A stretch of 64,000 bases of DNA, from positions 63,234 through 127,233 of the forward strand of contig VYZB01000534.1 of NCBI GenBank assembly GCA_013397455.1, given 5' to 3'. Each line of letters begins with the position of its first letter. Within the stretch, counting starts at the first letter, position 1. Position numbers and translations under genes: made by a program. This document shows positions 24,935-37,464 of the stretch, in pieces. The notes under the pieces were generated by a model that made no database searches, was not told the origin of the DNA, and saw nothing but the letters and a program-made list of their open reading frames with translations. The stretch comes from Crotophaga sulcirostris (taxonomy: Eukaryota; Chordata; Aves; Cuculiformes; Crotophagidae).

Positions 24935-27900
24935 CCAAGCAAATTGAAACAATACTTAGTGATACTGAAAGGGAAAGTTCTTCCAGACATGTATAAAGGA
25001 ATCCACCTCAGAAATTGAAAACTGGCATACCATAGCATCATGAGGGAAATATGATATCTGAAAAAAATTACTTAAGTCCACGAAAATCCATGTGATAATG
25101 CTGAATCTGATGGATGACACCCCCCACACCCACAAGAGTCTTTTGCAGCCCAAAAACTGTAGCAAGCAAGATGCCAACATAGGTATGCATAAAGTTACTG
25201 AGATAAGAACTTATGAAGCAATTACAGTACACAAAACTGGAAATACCTGAAGCCCAAATTACAGTGGCATTTAGTTTTGGCTCAACACTGTCGTGTGTTG
25301 GGCTTTTGCATGTCACCAGTACACTCAGAGTGAGTGCAAAAATGAAACTGCTCTGGGGGGCAAGTGCAAATTGTACCTACACACTTTGGATCTTTCAGGT
25401 CAAGTACAGTAAGCACCAGGCTAATGCTCAAATTCTCAACAAGGCACACACTCAGATCATGATATTCACAAATTTATACAGAAATTAAAACACAGGAACA
25501 TGAATGGACGAACATATATATTTTGTTATGGGGTTCTTTTAAAATAGTTGCTGATAAAACAGAATTCCTACTACAAGCAAATAGTCATGTCTTTAGTAGT
25601 CCTTTGTTAATTCAGCAAATCTCAGTCTCCTCAAATAGGGGCTATATCTTCAGGAACTCCTCTGACAAATGTGTCCCCCAGCATCTGGAATATTGTTCAA
25701 TTACAATTTATAGAAACTTATGGAAAGGATGACTGACTAAAGGTGGAAGTTGTGGAGAGCATTAGGAAAGGAGAAGAAAGACTGTGAGAGACTATGAGAG
25801 AGCAAGTGAACTTTACTGTCTTATATGTAAAATGAAGGAAATTACACCTGTCCTTAAATTTTGTGGTGAGTGGAGTCAGTCTCTGGTGTTGGATTTGGTC
25901 AGGTTTTCTTGCTCTCCTTCTGTTCTTTTTTTCTAGTTTTCTCTTTCTTGCTGTGTGAAGAATCCACATTGATATGAAAACCTGTATTGGTTCTTATGGA
26001 GTCTTTTTAGATTTACCTGTGTTATCCAAAAGGGGCTCTTATCTTAAAAACTGTATTGAGGCAGTACTGGGAGAGAACAGCAGATCACTGTTAAACCTGG
26101 GTTGAATTAGGGGAATGGTAGATGGCTTCTTCTGGGAACACAGGCGGTTGCAGAGAGCCATTACCCTGGAAATCCCACCTCGAGTAGGATCATCAAGAGC
26201 TAACAGCTCTTTCTTGCTCTCTCTAGGCACTGGCAGCTGTCCACAGAAGGAAATGGTATTATTGTGCCTGGAAGGAGAATTGCACGCTCATGCATTTCCA
26301 TCCCATCACAGCTATTGGTGTTTCTGAGCTGGCATCTTAGAGAGTCCAATTGATTCAGAAGCATTTTAGACTGACTGCAGATCAAGCCCCTTTGCTCTTC
26401 TTCATTGCAAACAGCTCCTGTCTCACTCACTCTTTGACATGGCTGGGCAAACCTGACTATTTAACCCTTGCAGTGTTAGATCTGACCTCCTGTTTCAGCC
26501 AGTATGGCTGTGAAACAATGGATTACCTGGGCACAAGCTGGGAGCTCTCTGTTGATCCAACTGAATGTTGTGCAGAGTCACCAACAAATAAAAATGGCAA
26601 CTGAGCAGCCACAAATTAATACCTTAAAACAAATAACAGTATCACAGTATAACATTCTTCCTTGAGGTGAGAGCAGGAGACAAAACCCTTGTATTACCGA
26701 TGGCCCTTAACATATTTGCCTGGACCAAAATTTGGGAAAAGTCTCCTGGATTAGATCTGGACTGGAAATTAAGACAGGACCTTGAAAGGAAACAGAACAG
26801 ATTCTGTGATGAAATATGAAGTCTTGCAAGAAAAGGGAGCATACAATTTTGCCTCGGTACTTTTTTTCCTTCACTGTTCTAATCCTTTGGAAGACCGGAT
26901 ACTTAACATTTCCATTGACTAATTCAAAGAAAAAAACATCCATTGAGTGTTGGTGATCTGACTTTTCCAATGTTTCTGGGAAATGGCTGCCAAAGATAGG
27001 CACAACTCAAAAGATGAGTGCTAGGAAAAATCTTAGAACCATTCACAACAAAACTAATCATGGTAAAAAGGGCGCAGAGACTAAGGACATACAAAATTAT
27101 GTGCATCTTCATAAAGACCTCTTTGAGTTTAAGACTGTCTCTAAAAGTTTGCAACATACTATGCCAAGAAGAAGAATGGAGGAAGCTATTTGATTATTAT
27201 AATCCAAACAGTTGTGCCATATATGCACAAACCCGAGACCTGTCTTACCAAATTTTTCTGACCAGAATGGAATTTGAAGTGTTGCAGCAGTCCACAGACG
27301 AGATGAGAACAAGATTTTCAGCATCATCAACTGTGGGACAGAACTATGTGCATCTGACTGGCAAACAACATGCAGAGATAGCTCAACACTGTGTGCCATA
27401 TTGACCAAAGCAAAAAATTACTTCCTTTATGGGAAAATATTAACATCCCAAGCAGACATTCTAATGAAAATTCTGTTCACTGGTAGCAGACTCAATAGGC
27501 TAAATAACACTAGCTTTTGGATTTTGTGGGGGTATACAAATTTTATGCAAACCCAAGGAAAAATTGACATGCTGGTGTCATATGAATGGGATGCAGATGA
27601 TCAGAGTGGCTGAAAGTCCAACACAGTACTATCACCCTTGCAGGTGTGTGTGATGGCACAGTGAAGCCATCCTCATGGGAAACATGATCTTAGTGGCTGC
27701 AAACTACTGGTGAAAATAGGCAGTGCAAAGCACCACCTCATTTGAGGCTGGAAAGCCACAGTCAAATGTGAACAAGGTTAGGGCAGCTTAACCAGTCACT
27801 GTCTATTTGCTGAGACACAGCAACTGTCGCAGCACCCGAAAGGAAGGTGAAATGCTTCAGCTTTCAGCAGGACAGGGGATTCTTGCTGCAGGCTGATGTT

Positions 27901-29735
27901 CTCAACCAAGAATCTAAGCTGGTGTGTTTTGGAGGGCGTCTGAGGAACTAATACAGGAGATCGAAGTCTTAGCCCTGTCTTCTGCGTGCTCCCAGGTGGA
28001 CAAATGATGCAGTATGATGACATCATCGCAAAAATATCTTGCTGTCCGGAAGGAAAGAAAGTCCATGCCTGCTGTGGGATACTTTCCTGAATCAAGCTGT
28101 GTTGGGCCTTGGGGCAGCCTCCTTACCCTGCTGATGTGCTGCCACACCAAGCTGAAGTGTTTCGGCTGGATCCAGCACCTCTTGATAGTCAGTGAACGTA
28201 AGTGTAGCATTGAATTGAGGCACAGCATTACCTCTTCCACTGCTGGCAGGGCTCTTGCTCACTGCAGCCCCTCTGCTCAGCACGACAGCACATCAGCGGG
28301 CCACACTGAGAGGAGAAACAACATGAGGCACAAAGGAGAAACGCGAACAGAAGCAGGGGTATATGGAGAATGAGACTTGAAAGCCAGTCAGCAAAGAGGA
28401 GAAGTAAAGAAAAATTAGGTTGACGAGCATCTGAATAAAGACTTTATGGGGGGAGAAAAAAATAAGTAATCTATTTCTGTGCTTGCACTTTTCCCTTTAC
28501 ACAGGCAAAAGCAAGAAGCAGAAATGCTGGGTTTAATACCGTTCATGAAGAAATTCAGAAAGGAAAAGGAGAAGAGATTCAAAGGCAGAGCTCTGAGAGC
28601 TCCCACTCCCAGGCTGCTAGGCTGGTAATTTTCAAGCTGTGGTCCATTGTGACTTGTACCGCCAGGCTGTGTTTACACTGTGACTTAGTGCCAGCAGTAC
28701 CACTGGATAAGGCCTTTCAGCCGATCAGCATCAAATCCCATTTTCAAAGATTTAAAACAAAAACAATAACAGCAACAAAAGCCTCACTAAAAAAAATTGC
28801 TCTGAACAAACCCTTAGCTTGATATTGTACATCTTGGACAATTCCTACATCAACTTTTAAATGAGCATGTTTAGGCATTAGAAGATGTTCATTTTGTGTG
28901 GATTTTGTAGGCATTGTGACATGTATGTGGTTTCAAAGCTTATCAGTTGTTTTCTTGCAAAGAAAGTACACTACATGCAGGCACATAAAGGAAGTCCATG
29001 CAGTCTAAATAATGACATTCAAGTTGGATGAGAAGCAAATTTAAAATTACCAAGGATTTCCAATATTCAGACTCCATCTTATTAATCTGTTTTGAAAGAA
29101 GTGCAGCCAAGCCATGAAGCTCAATACTAGGTACACAGAGCCCAGTGCTAGAATGGACACCTTCTACATCTGTGTCTATGATACCTGTTATGTCTCCATA
29201 AACTTCTTTTGGTCATATGAACAGAAAAGCATATTTTAAAGCCTTATTTTAAAGTCTCATTAATAGAAGTACATTTTTGCTCAAATGACTAAACTTGAAG
29301 CTAGAACAGTTGGCTTACACTGTAGTTTCACAGGTAAAATGGCTAATGTCCTTTCCCCTGCCTGATATTCTGCCCCATAACCAGTTTACCAGTTTCCTTT
29401 CTTTCACTCTGTCAGGCTTCATGCTTTTGTCTTATACTTCCTAATTAATGTTGTGTCTCTGTGTACTCTCTCTTGCTCCACACACCTCACTGATCTCTTC
29501 CCCTTGCTGTCTGGGATGTCAGTCTTGGTTTGACCTCCTACTGCAGTAACTGCTTCTTGCTTTTGAAAGTCTCAAAGTGAGCTGGTTCATAAGGCTTAAA
29601 TTTACTTCTCTTTCAAAACCCTTCTCAAGCTCCTCTCTGCCACAGCAGTTACAATAAATGGATCAGTGTTTAATGGTGGGAATAAAGGACACTTGGTAAA
29701 CTGAAATAGATAAACGGAAGTCTGTAGGAAGGTAT
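24935..29735. other. Unique noncoding DNA, no gene seen
   Basis: About 4.8 kb without a supportable gene. A 13-bp odd palindrome, ATGATG-A-CATCAT, lies at 28014-28026 and includes the ATF/CREB-like TGACATCA, in a locally less AT-rich stretch (27.8-28.3 kb). No CpG island is formed. Confidence 0.5.
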
Positions 29736-29740
29736 AATGC

Positions 29741-30268
29741 TTGTTTCTATCTCTCACATCTACCATTTGCAGCTCACTTCTCACAGCAAACCTGGAAGAG
29801 TTAAAACAGTGTTTCATTCAGTCTCACAGTTCCTTGGCAAGTGCGATACAACAAATATATAAATATAGATCACTTCAATCACCCAACAATCCAGAGGCTA
29901 CTGATGAGCATATAGCCATGCTATGCAATGCTGAAAGGATTATTATGACCAAGTACAGTCAAGGAGTAAATTACTCACCTCTTCTGAAAGGCCATCAGAG
30001 CAGTGTCCTGAAGCACCAACTCACACCAGAGAAAGATGCACCCAGCAAAGAGCAGACATCATTTCTTCTGACCCAGGTATGTCCCTTGGGATCTTCATAC
30101 CTCACAAGACAGATCAGAAAGCTAAAAAAGCCTGACTTCAAGCAAACTGCTACAGCCACTTACCAAAAGCCTTTAGAATTAAGTACTGCAACACAAAGAC
30201 TGCAACAGCAATTGATTTCCTATAGCCATGATCTACAGCTACATTCAGTTACCTTGGATGAGTGCTAG
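29741..30268 (+). other. Longest plus-strand open frame; weak candidate exon
   Basis: The frame is open for 175 codons, but its first codon is TTG. The first ATG is codon 60 (29918-29920), so as an intact gene it would be much shorter. It could instead be an internal exon. A pyrimidine-rich stretch leads to acceptor-like AG at 29771-29772 and 29785-29786, and a strong donor-like CAG|GTATGT starts after 30075, leaving a putative exon of about 290-303 bases. The product is hydrophilic, rich in Q, S, K and L, with no signal peptide, membrane segment or family motif that I recognise. About one ORF of this length is expected by chance here, so the case rests on the splice-like sites, which are themselves common. 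I recognise no gene. Confidence 0.12.
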
Positions 30269-30269
30269 A

Positions 30270-32985
30270 GTAGCAAAGCACATGCAAGTAGCATAGTATT
30301 GAAATGTTCTGCAAGAACCTTTTCAGAGAGAGAGCATTGGCAAAAAACAAGGTGTGAATAATTTTACCCCATTAGTGCTTCTTTTACCTTCCCTGCTCCA
30401 GATGTCTTTGTCTTTTCTACAGTCTCTCCTAAATGAAGAAGCAAAGGATGTATGTGAAGGACTGCATACCCAATAACCCTTAGAAAAATCTTAAAACAAT
30501 ACTTGTCCTTCCCTCTTAATACCAGGAATGCGACTTCAGCAGCCACACAAACTCTGCTCTCTCCTGACTGGGGTAGTCACACTTCTGAGCCTGCATTTCT
30601 TGCCTGAAGCAGCAATCACTTTGTTATCCAGCCAGCTAACATCCTTTTGTTGATGAGTGAAGTTTTGGCACTGCAGATGTGATAAGAATAAAAACATTTA
30701 AGCAATCGGTTAATCTAACAAATATGTTAAATATAACGAGACAATGAGATCGAATGCCCACTGCTTTCATTTACACCAGACATAAATCTCAGAGAAAATT
30801 GCACAGATGCAATCAGAGTTGAACACGAGAAGTGTTTGGCACATTTGAGCTCTGCTACCCTGAAGATAAGACTTGAAAAAAGGACAGACTGCCTATCAAT
30901 ACCTTCACAGAGCACACCCTTTTGAGCTCTATAAATACATTACATCCTCACCACAGTATTTTTTTTTCCAGGGCTGTCTTAAACATACATGTCCCCATTT
31001 CTAACTCGAGGGGTTTTTTTTAAGCATCCTTCTGATAACTTTCCCCAGCTTTGAATTATTAGTAAGCTACTTAATTGTAACTAACGTTTACCAACACAAG
31101 TTAAAAGTCTCTGCCAATACACAAAGCTATTTAGAAAACAAGTATCTTGAATAAGATATTTATAATAAAGCAGTTGTCAGCCATTTGCAGGTGCCCCTCA
31201 CAGTCAAGTCTTATTAATGAAAGGTGGAAAGCAACTTCCTGGAGGAGACTGCTCTGAGATTTGCAATTAAAGCAAATCTGTTTCACTCTGTAATGGCTGA
31301 GTGTTGTCTCCAAATTGAACACAATGACTCTTCAGGGGATACCTGAATTTTCCAGACAATTTGTTTAATTAGAAACTCTCCTAAATTTTATAGGGATTTT
31401 AAAAAAATAACTGTTTGAGAATAGCCCTTATTTTTCATCTTACATTTTTATGTTCCTTCTCATGACAAACCATTTTTCAGCTTTCAGCATCAAGCAAATA
31501 TGTTCTTCTCCCATTCAAGATAAGAGTAAGAGATTTTCTTATAGAAGTTAATTCAAGTTAACTTTTTAATACACCTTAGGTAAAACATATTCATCTCCTC
31601 TGTGGGCTTTCCTATTCAGAATTAAAGTTACCCTGACTTGAAACACTTTTCAAACATCACAGCAGGAAATAAATGATACTAAGAACTAAGCCTATTTTAA
31701 TTTTGAATGAGAATGTACACATAGAGTTTTAATGTGATTTAACTAATCCACTTCAATTTCATACTTCTATTAATTCACATGATTTCTCCTGAGTCATCAC
31801 AACAAGATTATTCTTAGATTATTAAAAATTGCACAACTAGTATTATCAGTTTAGAGTTAAATGGACAGTCCAGAAGCCTTAAGACAAGATGGGAGGCTTC
31901 AGCTTCTCTTACAGCTTCAGAAACAGCCCACCCACTGTCTCCATAGCACATACCTCTCTGGTTAGAAGTCAAAGGACTTTTAATATTTGGACTGTCACAA
32001 CCACAGGATGCCCAGAAAATGGTAAGGAAAACCACTGGCAATTATCTGCTACAAAAATAATATGCTTTTTTTGTCTTGAAGTTGACCTGCTATCTAAATA
32101 TCACTTTATGAAGTGTTGCGTAAATTGATCTGTCAGTACTGGCAATGCTTATTGCTTTGTTGCTTTTAACCTGCTTAAGAATAATTAAAGGGTAAGAAAA
32201 CCATTCCAGCTCATTTCTCTGGTGTAGAATGCAGGAATGCCTCCCAGCTCCTGCATTTAGCTGTGCACCCCAGTCACATCTGAATCCAGCATAGGGTGAG
32301 GATCTGGTGTGCAGCATCCCCTCTCCCCATTTCCTCACTCCAGTGCTCTTGTTTCCAGAGACAAAACCAAGGGCTCACAGACTCGATCTTACAGCTCTTG
32401 CAGTATCATATTCCAGCATAATCCAGGCAATTGCGGTGTCAGAGAAGAATATATTTTGCAGAATAACTAAGGCAAAATCATGGACAACATCACAGATAAG
32501 CTGAAGAAGGACTTCTCCAATTTTTACCATCTCCAAATTCAGGTCCCATAGAGGACCAAGGCCCTGAGAATGAAAGTGTACGTTTATAGAAGCCGTTCAT
32601 AGGACATGGTCAAAGAGAGCCCTCCTTTCCATACGGATATGACTAGCAGAGATGACAGGGATGAGAATGAGATTTTGCTAAAAGCAGTTGAGCCAATAGC
32701 AAGCGAGGTGTATGGTGACCATACAAACACCAAAACATTGACATTACCCAGTCAGTCAGATGGCAAGGGAAAAATTACTGTGACATTGCTACCTAATCCT
32801 GAGACAGTAAGTCATTGACCTCAGAGTTTGGAAGGCCTTAGTGTAGCTTGAGAAAGTAAATATGCATTAGAGTGAATACGAACTCTCCATCCATGTGTAA
32901 CACTTGGCAGTATAAACTGACCCTCAACATTACGACAGAGGCTTACACTGAGTCACAGAACTGCAACCATATGCCAATATGATGA
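30270..32985. other. Unique noncoding DNA, no firm gene
   Basis: AT-rich sequence. At 32480-32820 one plus-strand frame stays protein-like over about 113 codons but contains two TAG stops (32549-32551 and 32600-32602). It may be a decayed coding fragment or chance. Otherwise nothing recognisable. Confidence 0.5.
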
Positions 32986-32991
32986 GTTGGT

Positions 32992-33068
32992 GTTAGTGTT
33001 GGGTTATAGGTTGGACTCAATGATCTCAGAGGTCCTTTCCAACCTTGTAATACTGTGATACTGTGATA
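32992..33068 (+). mobile_element. CR1 LINE 3' tail fragment
   Basis: 'ataggttggactcaatgatctcagagg' then 'tcctttccaacc' and 'aatactgtgatactgtgat' matches the CR1 3' end (ggttggactagatgatct...aggtcccttccaacc...ttctgtgattctgtga). About 75 bases survive and no body lies upstream. Confidence 0.85.
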
Positions 33069-33074
33069 GCTCTG

Positions 33075-34540
33075 ATAGCCTGTTGTACCACGGGGGCCTA
33101 GGGCCACCACAGAGGCCATGGAATGGTTTGGAGGAAGGTTTGATTTTTCTGTTGAACTGATTTATCTTGAGAGCAAAACCATCATGTTGGGAGGGAGATC
33201 TCTGCCCACTATCCACATGCTTCACAGGTGGGTTGCACATACACTCATGACTGTTAACATCACAGTCTTCACTTCCCAAAACCCTATGTAAGCACATAGT
33301 CAGGGATAAACTATTTGGCATGGGAACCGCAAGGTAGTTGCACAGCCACTTTTGAATTAATCTTCTCTATATCCAGAGTGGGAAGTACACCAGTGGAGAT
33401 TTGCATGGCAAAAGCAAAACATGGCGTTGCTGAAATAGCATGTAATGGTGCAATCAGTTGGACAAAGCTGGAAGACTGTCAGTAGAGATGCTTCAGAGTA
33501 ATTTTGGTTATCTGAGGAACACCTGAACCTCCAAAGCAGTTAAGAACTGGGAAGACTCAGTGTTGACTCCAAGGCACAGTAGTCTCACCTAATTTGAGTT
33601 TGTTATGAGATTTTTAGAGATGCCATACACTGTCCTGTTCCAGAGTTCAGCCCTGGATGAGCATGAAATAACTTATTCAGTCTTTCAGTTTCCCCCTCAT
33701 TAAACCTGAAAAAAGTCCCTAACAAGAAGGAAGGCTCCTAGTTTGTTCCTTACTTGCACAGCAGTGAAAGGTCTGTTAATGCTGATCCCTCAAACATAAA
33801 AAGAGCATCTATCTTTTCCCTTGGTTAGATGGAATTATTAAACTAGGGAGGAAACTCACCGGAGTTTGCCTCACTGTGTAAAAACAAGTTTCCAAGGAAA
33901 TCAAAACACTTCCATGTGGCTGTAGGTATTTGGGCTAAAACTTAGCATGAGCGATGCATCCAAAACACAAGAAAGGTTTAAAGTTATCATCAAACAAGCA
34001 CACCTACGTTGGTAAGTTCAGCCATACTGAAGGCTGCAAAACTATTTGATAGGCTGTTGTTCTCCTGGATTACCACAGACATGTAAAGATTACCCTTCAA
34101 TTTAGTGTGTCCGAAGACTGCAGACCAGCAGTGCAGAGATGTAGACATATTTATCTAAAAGGATTTCAGCCTACCCTCACAATAATTTTTCTCTGAAGTT
34201 TTGCCAGGTTTCAAAAGCTAGAGGAAGGGATCAAAACTTGGAGCAAATATAGTTCTGAATAAGAAGATGACAGTCCGCAACTTCTGGGAGTCACTGGGAA
34301 AGAAACTACAGTGTGCTACCATTTTCCCATCAAATTTCAAACACTCTGGACAAAATAGCACACAACCCTCAACCACCCCATACAACCTCTTTGAAATCTG
34401 TGAGCAATGTCACAAATATGAGATTGAGTATGCATAGCGTGTACCATTGCACACAAGTTTCTGTGAGCAGACACAAGCATGAAAGTTCACACAATAATTA
34501 AATAGAAGGAAATCAGAGCAGCTGGGAAGATTCCAAACAC
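33075..34540. other. Unique noncoding DNA, no gene seen
   Basis: No recognisable gene, RNA or transposon. Confidence 0.55.
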
Positions 34541-34544
34541 CACG

Positions 34545-34700
34545 TCTTAGTTACTTAATCACCCTGCAAACACATTTCCGATTACTCTGTTTTTATTAGT
34601 TCCATGTTAAAATGCAAATCACATAGCGTTGTTTTAATGAAACAATAAAATAGAAAATATTTTTTGGCATAAAGATCTACTAAATAGATTTTTCCCCCCT
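34545..34700. promoter_or_regulatory. Candidate regulatory element with POU octamer
   Basis: A perfect octamer ATGCAAAT at 34612-34619 is surrounded by homeodomain-like AT words (ACTTAATCACC, ATTAG, TTTTAATGAAAC). Octamers occur by chance roughly once per 30 kb per sequence, so the call rests on clustering and is weak. Confidence 0.18.
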
Positions 34701-34704
34701 CAAA

Positions 34705-37125
34705 TTGGCTTGTCTGATACATCCTCTGCTCAGTTTTAGTTCCTTCTCTACATTGCAGTTCTTTTGGTAGAGCGCCAAAGCCTGTCAATTAACAGTAAGC
34801 CTATCCCTTATGAACAGCAGCAGGGACTGTGATCATGTTCAACTAAGATCAAGGATTAGTAAATCAGCATGGCACCAGATTGCAGACACTATTTAAACCC
34901 CACAGGCCTACAAGCCAATGCAGCAATATTATATTCCAGCTGGATGTGGAGAACAGAATCTCATAGTTACAGGGGAACTCACTTTTTACCTTTCCTGTGC
35001 AGGCGATTTCAAGTCAACTTAAAACAAGCTCCAATTAAATCATGTTGGCTTTCTCAAATGCTAGTTGGGAAATATCCACATGCTGCCACCACTCATATCT
35101 TATTAAGGACTTTCCATCAAATTAAACATATTTCATTACACCGACAATAAATTAGAGAAGACTGGATTTTTTACAAGCAAACCAAATACTGCACTAAAGC
35201 TGGCACAAAGGTTTCTTTTTACAGCTTGAAGAACTGTAATGCTATCTAACCCCTTGCCTGGCATAAGGAGTTGTTTCAAGGTTGTTTCTGCTGTTTGCTA
35301 CAAAATCAGGCACACTTCACAGGGTGAAACATTTTATTTGCTTAATAAACAGAGTTTGAGTTCAGGGCTTGATTTGTTTTGCCAGGAAATGGTCACCCAG
35401 TACACTATACGTCCCTTCTTCCTTATAATCATTCCTTCCCTCAGGGATTTTTTTTCCTTTCTTTTTTTTTTTTTTCTTCATAAGAAAGGGGTAGATTTCT
35501 TTTATCCCAGATCAAGTGACAAGGGAAGGAGCTGAGATGTTTACTGCCAGGTAAAACACAAAGTCATGGAGGTCCAGGGGGACCTCATTCCACAACCTGA
35601 CTGCCATGTTGAAAACAAACGATATGATCAGAAAATGATCACAGAAAGCAAATAAAACAGTCTTTATTAACTTCCCTTTGAAATAACCTGAGCAAAGTCA
35701 AAGAACAATAAGGGTGACCTTCCTCGCTGTTGCTTTCCCTACCAAACAATCTCAGCTGAGCAACGCCTCATGCACTGCCAGACTGCTCGCGTTCAACAAG
35801 GCGATAGGTCTGCAACCAGAGAAGATACTTAAGGCCTTCATGTAGAGGTTTTACATTAATATTGCCTCCCCTGTTAAGCAATAATTACCTATATCTGAAA
35901 ATTAAACCAGGAAGAAACCTGGTGCTCTGATTCACAGCCCTGATGCTGTTGACTTCTCTTTCCATGACAGACACCATGGAGGGAGTGAGGCCACCAGCTG
36001 AGGGGTCTTGCTTGTTGTATTGGGAATTGACTACAGCCTTTTCATAATAGACATATTGGCTACTTCTGTTTTGTGGGACTCCAAAACGTGTGTCAGTTTT
36101 TGGGTCTGGTGGATTCTACACTCACAGTCCTACTGCCTACTGGGACGAGAGCTGGACAGCAACTGGCTACTCTTCTCTTACCCTCTTCTCTGGTTTCCTG
36201 GTGAAAAGCAGATGTGCAGCCCAGGTGTGCCTCATGGCACTGCCCAGCCAGATGTCATTTGGCATTGGCAGAGGACCACGACAAAAGAGTTGTGTGTTCA
36301 GGCACACTGTGTATATTTGTGTTTTTGTTTGGGGTTCACCTCTCCTAACCTGATACATTACTTAATGCTTGCTCCTGAGCAAGTCACCACTGGTTGCTTT
36401 CCTAATCAAAAAGGAGAAAGAAGCATTTTGAAAGTGTGACTCATGCTATCTTAAAGCAGATGCCAACAAAAGGGTCAAATTCTCTTCCAATAAAGGGATC
36501 CTGGGGAGACTAGTGCACATAGACATTTATACTGCAGGTATCTAAAGACAGCGGGTGTGAGTTTTATCCTTTGTGGTTCATCAGCATGGACCTCTTTGCT
36601 GAACACCTGGAGTTTACTGGGATGAGAATGATTGAATGTCGACATCCTGTTAAAGACAGCAGCTAATCTGAAACTCCAAATAATATTTGCTTAATGTAAT
36701 TTCTTCACTTCCATATTGCACACAGACCCTGAAACAAAGAATGAAGCTTGAAGATTTCTACAATTCACTGCAAGACATGCTAACCAGATCCAGCTGTTTT
36801 TGACTTCTTTTACAAGTATCACATCAAAACAAATTTCTTAGTAAATCAGGTTTTCTCCTCCCTCGGAACTCTATGATTCAGAAATCCCTCTTGCTCAGGA
36901 CTTCCCTATGGTGATCAGCATGGATGTTAAGCATCAGTCATCTTTTTGCACATCTGCTGTGCTGCGTAAAGGAATTTCTTTTCTTTAAATGCTGATCAGA
37001 ATGAAGAGCTGCAAACTACTCAATCTTTTTATAGAGAGCCTCTTAAATGATATTATCGGTGATCCCTAATGGAAGAGCCTTTGAAATCCTTATGCATAGC
37101 AGTGTTTCTTTCCATACTAGCCTAA
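34705..37125. other. Unique noncoding DNA, no gene seen
   Basis: It contains a T-rich tract near 35448-35476. Open frames near 36.0-36.4 kb have no domain character. No transposon was recognised. Confidence 0.55.
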
Positions 37126-37129
37126 AAAG

Positions 37130-37460
37130 AGACTTGCTTCTACTCCAAATGATGCAGGCACAAGCTTCTGATTTGTAAATGCAACTTTTAGCATAAATTT
37201 AAGTCCAAGCAGCCTAGGAACAACTAACATATTCTTGATTACTTTGCTGAAAAGGTCACATGAATCATGGCTGCAACTACTGAGTTTTCTTTAAGAGAAT
37301 TGTGTCCCATATCTGTCATGACAGAGATATTATTTTAGGAAAAAAGCTTTCTTAAAAGCCAGGATTTTAAATTTAATTAATACCTGAATCTCATGAACAG
37401 AGAAGTGTTGCCATGCAAATGAATTATTTCTAGTGATATTATCAGTTTTGTCCCTCTAAT
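37130..37460. promoter_or_regulatory. Candidate noncoding element: octamer plus 12-bp palindrome
   Basis: A perfect 12-bp palindrome CTGTCATGACAG lies at 37313-37324. About 90 bases on, ATGCAAAT at 37413-37420 is directly followed by GAATTATT, a POU-type composite arrangement, with AATTTAATTAATAC upstream at about 37371-37383. The motifs are seen directly; function is inference. Confidence 0.22.
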
Positions 37461-37464
37461 TTGT

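Noticed and set aside
36008..36439. 143-codon plus-strand open frame
   Set aside because: It looks hydrophobic but has no recognisable family, and overlapping frames are also open. Chance is sufficient.
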